A DNA stretch of 64,000 nucleotides from Eunapius fragilis (Eukaryota > Porifera > Demospongiae > Spongillida > Spongillidae). Shown in pieces: positions 23,560 through 32,956 of this stretch. The notes beneath the pieces are model-generated. The model was given only the letters and a program-made list of their open reading frames with translations. It did no database searches and was not told the origin of the DNA. Numbering within the stretch: the stretch's first letter is position 1; every line of letters begins with the position of its first letter. The translations under genes were made by a program, and so were the position numbers. The stretch lies in contig OY811989.1 of assembly GCA_963681505.1 (NCBI GenBank), positions 1,632,486-1,696,485 on the forward strand. Reading direction: 5' to 3'.

Positions 23560-24398
23560 AACCAAGTAAAGAATAATTATAATTTTTACGATGCATTGCA
23601 GTAGATGTCCCTGACTCAAATTGGCAGCAAGCACAACATAGTCCAAGTTTTGGTGGGTTTGGCTTTTGCTCCGTTGCTCTGCACAGAGTCACCTCACGGC
23701 TGTTACATACATGCCATTAGGTTTTACTATTAGATTGTACGGACTGAATTACGTCCACGAAAGAGCGCAACACTATAATTCCTTAAAAGGATCGTCTATC
23801 TAAATTAATTTATGAATGTACAATTACTACGTTTAGTCAAATACGAACCACATAAGAATTCGATTATCTTTAGCAGTTCAAATAGGTAAAATCAAATAGC
23901 TTGCAATTAATTAATTTGACGTAATAATGTATGGCAACTTTTAATCAATAACATTATTATAAACTGCAGAATATCTTTGATGAAAGTTTGGACAATATGT
24001 ATAGTTATATTCAAAACTACAAGTCAACTTGAAATAGCCAAATGATCACTACATTTTAATTATCTGAGTTATAATAACTCACCATTACATAATCTTGTTT
24101 TTCACTTCATTTAAAACTGGACTAATTAGTGGTGTTTATGAAAAATAACTGCTTTAACCGTAATAACTTCATTTAAATGTTAATAACCGATTACAATTAA
24201 ACTTAGTAACTTCTAATCAGTGCTGTTCCATCGCATAATTCAGATCAACTAGTAGTTATACATATCAATTATCTCTAAACGTTATCTTTAATCATTTTGT
24301 TAATAGAGGGCTTTGAATATGAGATGAGGGTTTGATACAATTACTTAACCGCTAAGAATAATTGAAATGTTAGTATTTGGCTAACTCTGGCAACATAT
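23560..24398. other. AT-rich intergenic, nothing recognised
   Basis: Very AT-rich sequence without open frames of note. It ends at ATAT, the probable target duplication of the LTR element that follows. Confidence 0.5.
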
Positions 24399-24526
24399 TG
24401 TAGCGCATGCGTAGAATTATTTATTTGTGCTGTGTCATGCTCATGCGCACTAGTTGTATACACCATTATTTAAGCCGCTGTATTATGTACCGAGTCGTTC
24501 GATGATTAAACTGATTTGACGTCACA
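24399..24526 (+). repeat. 5' LTR
   Basis: 128 bp, TG...CA ends, containing a TATTTAAG box that may serve as promoter. Identical to the 3' LTR. Confidence 0.92.
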
Positions 24527-24543
24527 CTGGTGTCAGGAGTGGG

Positions 24544-25485
24544 ATGGAGCAGGAAGGAGCAGGCGTAAGATTGAAGGAAGTATGCCAACTGTTGGGTGTG
24601 TCTAAGACAAGGACATCCCCATATCACCCCCAGTCTGATGGATTTGTTGAGCGATTTAATCGTACACTGCTTGACCTCCTTAGCATTGCAGCTTCCGAAA
24701 ATGAACACGACTGGGATCTGCGTCTTCCGCTAGTGATGATGGCGTATAGAACTAGTGTACAGGAGTCAACTGGGTGTACACCATTCTATTTGATGTTTGG
24801 GCGGGAAATTTGCCTTCCAGCAGATGTTATGTTTGGTCTTCCCCCAGCTTCTGCACCCCAACAGGTCAATCAGTATGCTTTGGATCTAAGAACACACTTG
24901 GAGACAGCTTATCAGAGGGTACGAAGCCATATGGAAATGCAACAAAGACGCCAGAAGGCACTATATGACAAGACAGCAAAGGGGCATCCATTCAAGGTTG
25001 GTGATCTAGTATGGTTACACTGTCCAGCTGTTCCGAGAGGTAAGTCACCAAAGTTGCACTGTTATTGGCAAGGTCCTTACAAGGTTGTGAAGCCGTTGGG
25101 TGATGTGCTGTATTTACTTCAGCACAGGGATTCTCCTCGGAAGCGTACTGTTGTGCATTTTGATAGGCTGAAGCCTCATGTAGCCCCGCCACAGACAGAG
25201 GAGGAGGATACTTCAGTGGAGGAGGAAGATTTGCCACAGACGGAGGAGGAGGGGACCTCAGGGGAGGATGAAAATGATGGGTATTTTCAAGCAACGGTTT
25301 CAGATGAGGATGACGTTATGGAAGAGAAAGAGTCTCGAGAAGATGATGATCCGGAACCACTTGTGATTGAGTGGGAGACACCACAGCAAAATGTAGCGCC
25401 TCCCCAAGCTGAACCTGAAAGGTTGAGGCCAGTTCGGCAGAAGAAGAAAATAGACCGCTACGGACAGAATATCTATGACACTTAA
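24544..25485 (+). CDS. Integrase C-terminal part fused to the start of the retroelement polyprotein
   Basis: An intact 313-residue frame begins at the ATG just after the primer-binding site (MEQEGAG) and then jumps into Ty3 integrase. It has SPYHPQSDGFVERFNRTL (with the third catalytic Glu), WDLRLPLVMMAYRTSVQEST, TPFYLMFGRE, a DLVWLHCP/GPYKVV chromodomain-like GPY/F module, then an acidic Glu-rich tail. The two catalytic Asp residues are missing. The likely cause is a deletion joining the gag start to the integrase, before or during transposition because the LTRs are identical. It could express a DNA-binding fragment but not an active enzyme. Confidence 0.85.
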   Translation: MEQEGAGVRLKEVCQLLGVSKTRTSPYHPQSDGFVERFNRTLLDLLSIAASENEHDWDLRLPLVMMAYRTSVQESTGCTPFYLMFGREICLPADVMFGLPPASAPQQVNQYALDLRTHLETAYQRVRSHMEMQQRRQKALYDKTAKGHPFKVGDLVWLHCPAVPRGKSPKLHCYWQGPYKVVKPLGDVLYLLQHRDSPRKRTVVHFDRLKPHVAPPQTEEEDTSVEEEDLPQTEEEGTSGEDENDGYFQATVSDEDDVMEEKESREDDDPEPLVIEWETPQQNVAPPQAEPERLRPVRQKKKIDRYGQNIYDT

Positions 25486-25507
25486 AATCTCGGAGGAGGG
25501 GGGGTAG

Positions 25508-25635
25508 TGTAGCGCATGCGTAGAATTATTTATTTGTGCTGTGTCATGCTCATGCGCACTAGTTGTATACACCATTATTTAAGCCGCTGTATTATGTACC
25601 GAGTCGTTCGATGATTAAACTGATTTGACGTCACA
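25508..25635 (+). repeat. 3' LTR
   Basis: 128 bp and identical to 24399-24526. It is preceded by a polypurine tract and followed by ATAT. Confidence 0.92.
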
Positions 25636-25639
25636 ATAT

Positions 25640-26046
25640 GTTAAAGAAATCAAGCAGTGTTCAGTAATTACTTTCAATCCATAGTTATAGGCATTTAATC
25701 AATCTGCACACGCCGCAGGATCTATGAATTCATAGTAAGTACACTTGAGTATAAAGAGATGAAGATATATTTACATGTATACCATGCATGTAAGGAATTT
25801 CCCTTCCACACATAACTTCCAAGACAGAATGGCCCTTAGCTGAGAAACTCCAGCCCAAGTTACGCATTATGGCCATAATGCACCACCACATGTAACACAA
25901 AAGTCCTATTCGCCAGTACACAGCTGCTCTCTGCCATTAGTGTCCAATTCCTCCCGGCTGGTGTTCTGATGCAGCCAATACAGTTGCCATGCGAAAGACA
26001 TGTGTATGAGCTCAGTGTCTGGCTGAATGGATCCACCTGAGCATGA
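25640..26046. other. Intergenic, nothing recognised
   Basis: Mixed sequence without supported genes. It ends at GAGAT, the target site of the next MITE. Confidence 0.4.
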
Positions 26047-26051
26047 GAGAT

Positions 26052-26555
26052 CAGCGGCGGATCCAGGGGGGGGGCACTCGGGGCACGTGCCCCCCCCCCC
26101 CCCCCCCTTCATTAATAAATTCATAACTTTTCGGGCCGCATTTTATAATATAGCTGCACGATTGCGCTGTCTATTGATATCCGCACGCATGAACTCTACT
26201 ACTGTACTATATCCCGGGCCCCCCGATACGCGATCATACTCCCCCCCCCCCCCCCCCCGCCCTTCGTATCGGGCCAGAAACCAACAGCACCCCCCCCCCC
26301 CCCGCTCTTCGTTTTGGGCCAGAATCCGACAGCACCCCCCCCCCCCCCCCCCCCCCCGCTCTTCGTTTTGGGCCATAAACCGACAGCACCCCCCCCCCCC
26401 CCCCCCCGCTCCTCGTATCGGGCCATAAACCGACAGCACCCCCCCCCCCCCCCCCCCCCCCCCCGCTTTTCGTATCGGGCCAGAAGCCGACCCCACCCCC
26501 AGCCACACCCACCATCCGTGCCCCCCCCCCCCCCCAAAACCTGTATCCGCCGCTG
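26052..26555. mobile_element. GC-rich MITE with 5 bp target duplication and poly-C minisatellite
   Basis: Ends are CAGCGGCGGATCCAGG and CCTGTATCCGCCGCTG, directly flanked by GAGAT on both sides (26047-26051, 26556-26560). The interior has five to six units of about 45 bp, each a TTCGTATCGGGCC word followed by GACAGCAC and a C-run. The same unit recurs at 38046-38419 and 47585-48170. All long frames here are by-products of the C-runs. Confidence 0.85.
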
Positions 26556-26767
26556 GAGATTCATTTTTTCTGTGCTGCCGTAGCAACACTCCACTAGAGT
26601 CCACACAGCTACAAAGCCAACAGAAGGTCAGAGGCAATAACCCAGGCAAAAGTAGGCGTTAGTCCCCACCAGGGGGAGGTGCATGCAAGATGGGGTACAT
26701 GGGAGCTGTTGATTACGACACAGAGACAGTCACATATATATGCACATATATAGCGTACACACGCACG

Positions 26768-26770
<3 letters not shown>

Positions 26771-26845
<75 letters not shown>
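26771..26845 (+). repeat. (CA)n microsatellite
   Basis: About 36 CA units preceded by ACGCACGC. Non-coding. Confidence 0.95.
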
Positions 26846-26849
<4 letters not shown>

Positions 26850-27653
26850 TGCACACAAACGCACACATATACGCGCAAATTACCTGGAGAATTGATAGAG
26901 CCACTTACCAGAACGGCTGGGTAAATGCATTTTTCAGTGATGGGCAGTTGGCATAATGCAAAGTGGGGTACGTGTTGTAATTTTGTCGCTATACAAGTAG
27001 CCCCCTCTATTTAAAAAAAAAAAAAAACTCATGTACTCCCAGGTATTTACAAGCGTTCGCGGTTACGAGCCATTCTTATTTCGATGGGCCGATCGGACAT
27101 ATGTGTACGCAGTACGACAGCATGTAGGTTGAACACTATATAGTTGTACCTGTTGGATTACTTTTCGTATATTTCCGTCTATCTCCGACTATTCTTTCGT
27201 CTTTATCCTTATCCCATGCACGTTTGTATCGCGATATGACCAAAAAATAGTTCCAATAAAGGCATAGCATATACATATCAGTATATTTAAAAGGCTACTG
27301 GAGGATGGATCATAGATATTCTATGATAGGTGCAGCAGTCAGAACTGTAACTGCTGAGGCTGTCCGGCCCACCATTGCACGCTTACCGGACATGTCAGTG
27401 AGGTCAATCCTTGAATTTGCTGAATGCACAATTGGCTTGGATACACTCTACACTGAAGCCATAGCAGTCCTAAAGGAGGAACTGAGCACGCCTCCGCATT
27501 AAACGATGATCCATCTTTTAGGCCTATAATAATGACCTCGCGCATAACCTAGATCCGCCTGAAACCTTATCATCACAACCACATCCGCATGAAATCATTC
27601 AGTAACGATAACAATCGATCTTCGTATGCATGAGGCGTCGATCAGCTGCATGG

Positions 27654-27660
27654 TATAAAA
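27654..27660 (+). promoter_or_regulatory. TATA box of TIL gene 1
   Basis: TATAAAA lies 51 bp upstream of the ATG, leaving room for a short leader. The duplicated gene has TATAAAC at 43255-43261. Confidence 0.6.
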
Positions 27661-27704
27661 GACACGACTGTTAGTTCTAGAGATCACTTCAACGCGTCGG
27701 GAAG

Positions 27705-28370
27705 ATGAGCGCTCTCAAGTGGATACTGCTGTTGGCGACGTGTGCTATTGGTTTCTCAGCAGTTGATGCTGCACGTGGTACGTTATATTATTGTTAAATT
27801 ATTTGTGGCATGAGATGATTGTTATTTATGTGCAGGACGGTCGCTCTGAAAGTTTTTAAATTACGTTAAATTGCATGTATTATGTATTGCATTTATCAAA
27901 TAGTCCAGACGGACAAGATGTAACGCGCCGTGCTCAAATGTACTGTGCGCGCATGCGTGGCGCATGGTCATGCATATTTAATTTATTCTTCAATTTCTAC
28001 AGCCTGTCCTCAAGGGTTGATCTTACAGCCATGTTTGAGCTGCGGTGGTAGGCCTCTAACGTGTGAGGACGTTGTGAACGGTGGTAACTGTCTGTTGGTT
28101 TGCGTACCTGGATGCGACTGTCCCAGGGGCACAGTTCTTGACCAGATCTCGGGACAATGTGTGGAAGACTGTTCGAAGCCCACCGATCCCACTTGCCCCA
28201 TCCAGGGTCAAGTATTCAAGCAGTGTGTGGATTGTCCCGATGATCCCTTCACGTGTGCTAGACCTCACCATGGTTGTATCGAGATCTGCAAACCAGGATG
28301 CGAGTGTCCGCAGGGACAGGTGCTGGATTGGAAGACGGAAAGATGCGTTCCATTGGAGCAATGCTCGTGA
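27705..28370 (+). CDS. Secreted two-domain TIL (trypsin inhibitor-like) protein
   Basis: Two exons, 27705-27777 and 28003-28370 (GT-AG, phase 1), give 146 residues. Exon 1 encodes the signal peptide (MSALKWILLLATCAIGFSAV). Exon 2 encodes two ten-cysteine modules of about 57 and 64 residues, each with the C-x2-C...C-x3-C-x3-C-x-C pattern ending GQVLD...ERCVP...C, the hallmark of TIL domains. Such domains usually inhibit serine proteases, but also occur in mucins and matrix proteins. The target is unknown. It has a TATA box and a 225 bp intron. The paralogue at 43306 has four modules. Confidence 0.85.
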
Positions 28371-28448
28371 TAACCGTCTTAACATTTTCATTTAGTGCAT
28401 TTATAAAAACCTTTAATTGAAATCGCTATATATGAATCTATAAATAGA

Positions 28449-28721
28449 AAAGTGATAAAAACATATTCTGGCTATATACGAGAAGGTTGGTTGCAGTTGG
28501 TGGTATATAGGAATCAAAGACGATGGTGGTGTATATAAAGCAGCTTGAAGGGAACAAGGCTTCTGATTGAAGAGGAATAATGAAATAGACCTGCACATTG
28601 TCATTTTTAACTGTGTGTGTGTGCTAATATTGGTCTATTTCATGATTCCTTTTTTATCAGAAGCCTTGTCCCTTGCATTGTACGGCACCATCGTCTTTGA
28701 TTTCTATATACCACCAACTAA
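28449..28721. mobile_element. Foldback element interrupted by a hAT-like insertion
   Basis: The left arm starts AAGTGATAAAAACATATTCT with TATACGAGAAGGTTGG. The right arm runs to TATATACCACCAAC, where the hAT-like element begins. The missing end of the arm (CCACCAACCGTCTTGTATAT) reappears after that element at 37413-37432. The loop has a TG repeat next to GCTAATATTGG. Confidence 0.8.
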
Positions 28722-29711
28722 GGCTTGAAACCTGTTAGTTTAGAAAAAAAAAACCGGTTGTAAGAGGTTATTAAATTTTAAAAACCGGTCGGTTAAGGTG
28801 ATTGTTTAAAAATATAACCGGTCGGTTGAGGTTGTTCGTTTTAAAGCAACCGCACTGCGCGGAAGTATACCGTATACAGAGTAGCGCAGACACTGCATAC
28901 TAAGTCATATACGGATACATATGCAGAAACTCTAGTATCCGGACACATATGGGGACTCGTATGTGAGAAGACTAGTATGAGGAACAGAATGCTGTGGAAT
29001 ATTCAGAGGGGCCGAATGCGGAGCAGTAAGAAGGGGAAATGCGGATCGATTTAACAAGTGGAAATACGTATGCCTGTAAGGTTCTTGTGCAGCATTCATA
29101 AAGAAGCAACGCGCTTGTCTGCGGACAGCTGTGATGGAGCTAGCTATAATCCTTGGTCAGCAGGCATCACTCATAATATTCTTTTTTTTAATTATATTAT
29201 TTTGTTATCTGTATCACGTGACTAGCACTTAATAGTTTATAGACCGCAGAGGGGAAGCACTTTGGAGTCTGGAGGGGTTAGTCAATTTTATCTAACAGCA
29301 TGCATGGAGTACTTCCCCGTAGCATGCATGCCGATTGGGTAACTTGCCTTTCAGATATAGCAGAGATAATATATATTATATAGACGCGGCACGCACCTAT
29401 TCCCGAACAAAACGATGTCTCATAACAGGGTGCTGGACGCGTTTGGCGGCATCTTTTGATAATGGGGACTAACACATAGGAGATGATTGATTGCGGGTTA
29501 GATGTTTATTATAATATAAAGCTTTTTGAACACAGACGTACATACACTCGCACGCATTCACACACATGTGCACACACGCGCACATGTTGCACACATACTC
29601 GGATCATGTATGCACTGACAGTCTTTCGTATCTGCTCATTGAAAGTTAAGGTGCAACCATTGTGTGCTATAGGTATGTGTACTGTCTGTTACGTGAGTAT
29701 TCTCTCCACAC

Positions 29712-32497
29712 ATGGCAGCCTCGTTAGATATTGATGACCCCACATCAGAGATGGAATTGATTCAGGTTATATTACACACTTCATTCAACACACAAATCAT
29801 GATGGACACAACACTGACAGTCAGTTGCTCAGTTGCATGTGCACATGTTACTTGTGTGTATTTTCTCTATCCTAGAAAACATACACGCCGGGCATATTCA
29901 AAGGTGAGTTGAATTTAAAACATCGGCAAACAAGGTATTGTTGACAGAAGTGCAAATGGTGTGGGATGGGCATAACTCTGCCAGTTAGGGTCTATGAAGA
30001 AGTGCTCTAAGCTTACCCATTGCGATCTGGTCTGGGGGCGAAGCTAGAAGTTTTGCTTTTCAGGTAAAACTAATACTTCTTAATCCTGCTTGGTGGCAGG
30101 AGACAGGGGGGGAGGGGGGGGGGGGGAATGTGCCACTGGGATGGGATGGTTTTAACTCTAGTCTTTATGGATGCTTCTTTTTGGAAGGGATTGCTATGTA
30201 ATTTGAGTCATATGATCAGTTTATGCAGACCCTAGAACAATTGAGCTGCTGATAAGGACATGCACCTCAATCAGCTGCAACCAATGGACTTTTGTTGACT
30301 ACATTTTATTTGAATGCTGAATTGCTTTGTATATTCCTGTTCCAAACTGTTTTTTGAAGAATTCTATGGCTGTCTCAATCACTCACAAACTACACACACC
30401 CACACACACACACACATATGCACACCTAATCATATTCATACTTACCTCAAACCTTAGAAACAGCTGCAACTACATGTCAACAAGCCATATATGGAACAAT
30501 CTGGAAGCATATAAGCACATTCATTAGAACAGGTTTCTGTTCTGATCTGGAATGAGACTGTGGCTCAAATCCTTTACATTTTTCTGGCACAATGGACGCT
30601 CGGAGAATCGAACGTACAGAAGCCAATGCTATGATTCTCTTACCACTTCAATATAATAAGAAAAAACTGTATGTGCCCACCCCCGCCCACTCCATCTTTA
30701 CACCTGGCTATGCTCAGTTTGTATACACACACAATAATACCTCAAACTTCTCACAGCAAATACTTATAGTGAACTGCAAAAAATTTGTGTACATAAATAT
30801 CGATGTATCATTACTAAAGTAAACCAAATATTTAGGGGACATAGGATTATCAATAGGTACTATTAAAGGATCTCACACTAACTCAATCTTTTAATTATAT
30901 ATTATGATATATGCCCATGAATTGTAATATGAATACATCGGAACCTACGCGAGTAGGTTCCATATAGGAATCCAACAGTATCATGAATGTCATTAAAAAA
31001 ACGTCACTCACGTCTAGCGGGACATTTAAGAATCGGGTCACTTCGCTCTTAGTGGCATTCGAGCGATATAAAAAAGGACAACAGTTCTGCGTTGTATTTG
31101 TGTCACAAGACGGTGTACTTTTAGAGAACAAAAATACTCGTCCCCATCGTCCGTACCCAGTCCCACCTAAAATTTCTCCTCCGTCGGCTTCTTCTTCTTC
31201 TTCTTCCTTCCGGAGAGTATAACTCACGACAGGAACGTTTGTAAAGCACGCCAAGTGTACCAATCGCTTCAGGATGCGTCCGCAGGTTATCTTCGGGGGT
31301 CTGTTAGACGCCTAACTGTTCGGGCAATTAACTAAAGCGAATAGTACCTCATTTGGTATTCGGTTAAAAATACCCAATTACATCAGCTAGCTATTTTTAA
31401 ATGCAATAATAGCCACGTGTCGTGGGCGTGATTCAAATTCTTAATATTCCCGCACGCTGTGGAAGAGGTATACGCACTGAATCCAAGAGCCTTTTCGGGT
31501 CCCTACGGCTCCATGTATAAATGTCCAACCATAATGCCAAATGGTTGAGAAACGGAATGGAGCAGCGATAACGTTATAGGAAGGCTCCTGACGAATATTC
31601 AAGGTATCATTTTCTGCATGACGCCTGTGCGTTACTCTCAACTCTTATCATTCGTTACGCAGCTTGAAATGAAAGCCAAAACTACCATACACGTAAGTAC
31701 CCGACACTATCGCATATAATTGTTTTGACCGAATTGATTTCTATACTATAGCTTCTTATATAGCATAACTTTCGAATTCTGTCGGTGGAACTACATACGC
31801 GATCAGATACTACGGTATACAGTCTACAGCAGATAATGTGAAGTAAGAGGCTCCAATTAGAATGTGTCCCCCCCACACCACCGCCCTTACAGAAAAAAAA
31901 AACCCGGCAACAACTAGCCACTCGTACACCTACAGATATGCCAAACGAGTGCAATACAAGACACGACAAGGTGTCAAGCGCGCTACTGAAAGGACCATCA
32001 AAGCGACCACCCCGAATGTGCGTTACACCATGAATGTTGGATCTGGACATAAATTATAGCATGAAAAGTGTATCGCTAAAATATTTTATGCAACAGTTAC
32101 AGCGGAAGATATTGCAGCTCTCTCCGTGCTGTTGTTTGAAATATGTGCACGCTGTTCGCTGACAACAATTTCGTAATAATGTTAATGTGTATTGTGGTGC
32201 ATAATTTATATCTAATAGTATCAAAGTTGCTGATGACAACGTATTGTGGTTTATCTGATAATAGCGTGAGATCAGTGGGTACATGTAATCTTTGTCTGAT
32301 GTATTATATGGCTTCACTTGCCAGTGGAGGATTTGTTTCAGGTCCAGGTCCACGAGTGGTTCCATCCATGTCCAGCTGCAGGATTAGCTCCACCTGCTCT
32401 ACCTGCTATATATCCTGGATATACAGAAGTATATCCTGGTCCAGAATATACAGCAGTATATCCTATACAAGATGACATGCTCCTGGGTTATAAATGA
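29712..32497 (+). CDS. Small three-exon gene candidate inside the CACTG element
   Basis: Proposed exons are 29712-29765, 29876-29903 and 32325-32497; phases 0 and 1 agree and each border is GT-AG (CTATCCTAG acceptor, AAAGGTGAGT donor, TTGCCAG acceptor). The product would be 84 residues: an acidic N-terminus (MAASLDIDDPTSEMELIQ), KTYTPGIFK, then VEDLFQVQVHEW and a Pro/Tyr/Gly-rich tail with YPGYTEVYPGPEYTAVYP. A polyadenylation signal follows at 32587. I do not recognise the family. The 2.4 kb second intron could hide further exons. It may be a captured host gene or an element-encoded protein. Confidence 0.4.
30983..31222 (+). CDS. Dispersed coding repeat, most intact copy (unknown protein)
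   Basis: An open frame of 79 codons starts MNVIKKTSLTSSG, contains FCVVFVSQDGVLLENKNTR and ends in Pro- and Ser-rich SPPSASSSSSSFRRV. Homologous but broken copies lie at 11030-11250 (minus) and 45260-45505 (plus). Sharing across three loci, with the reading frame still visible, suggests a protein carried by a mobile element. It is upstream-incomplete and its function is unknown. Confidence 0.45.
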   Translation: MNVIKKTSLTSSGTFKNRVTSLLVAFERYKKGQQFCVVFVSQDGVLLENKNTRPHRPYPVPPKISPPSASSSSSSFRRV

Positions 32498-32586
32498 AAT
32501 ACTTGTACTTATTGTTTAAATAGTAATACTGTGTGTTTTAATGGTACACCCACACCTCAAAAAATTGCATGGCCACGAGATTCTAA

Positions 32587-32592
32587 AATAAA
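32587..32592 (+). terminator. Polyadenylation signal AATAAA
   Basis: Lies 90 bp after the stop codon of the three-exon gene candidate, in AAAATAAAACTGTC. Confidence 0.5.
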
Positions 32593-32671
32593 ACTGTCAT
32601 TTGACATTCTTGCTACATGGTTACTTTTCAAGAACTAAATACAATACTAAATCTACCAAAAAATGTAGGAA

Positions 32672-32956
32672 ACAAGTGATAAAAACATTCTCTATGCGAG
32701 AAGGTTGGTGGTATATAGGAATCAAAGGCGGTGGTGGTGTAAAAAGCAAGGGAACAAGGATTGTGATTGAAAAGGAAAAATGAAATAGACCTATATTAGC
32801 ACACACAGTTAAACATGACGACATGCTGCTAATATAGGTCTATTTCTTTTTTCCTTTTCAATCACAATCCTTGTTCCCTTGCTTTTTACACCACCACCGC
32901 CTTTGATTCCTATATACCACCAACCTTCTCGCATAGAGAATGTTTTTATCACTTGT
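32672..32956. mobile_element. Foldback element, best-preserved copy
   Basis: 285 bp, starting ACAAGTGATAAAAACATTCT and ending with the exact inverse. The arms of about 128 nt are almost perfectly complementary, leaving a loop of about 25-30 nt around 32801-32828. The interior carries the family core CTATATTAGCA/TGCTAATATAG. No coding capacity and no evident target duplication. It is nested in the CACTG element. Confidence 0.9.

Larger units (their letters stand above)
24399..25635 (+). mobile_element. Internally deleted Ty3/gypsy LTR retrotransposon with identical LTRs
   Basis: Two 128 bp LTRs (24399-24526, 25508-25635), both starting TGTAGCGC and ending TCACA, are identical base for base. 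The LTR is followed by TGGTGTCAGGAGTGGG (24528 onwards), a primer-binding site resembling the tRNA-Leu type. A purine tract (GGAGGAGGGGGGG) precedes the 3' LTR. ATAT flanks both sides. Only about 980 bp of interior remain, so gag, protease, reverse transcriptase, RNase H and most of the integrase core are deleted. Confidence 0.92.

Noticed and set aside
24544-25485. Domesticated host integrase gene
   Set aside because: Identical LTRs, a primer-binding site and a polypurine tract show it is the interior of a young retrotransposon.
26143-26649. Glycine- or proline-rich proteins over the 26 kb MITE
   Set aside because: Open only because of homopolymer G/C runs, on both strands and in several frames.
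27305-27502. 65-codon gene upstream of TIL gene 1
   Set aside because: The duplicated copy at about 42890-43092 has an insertion that destroys the frame, and no family is recognised.
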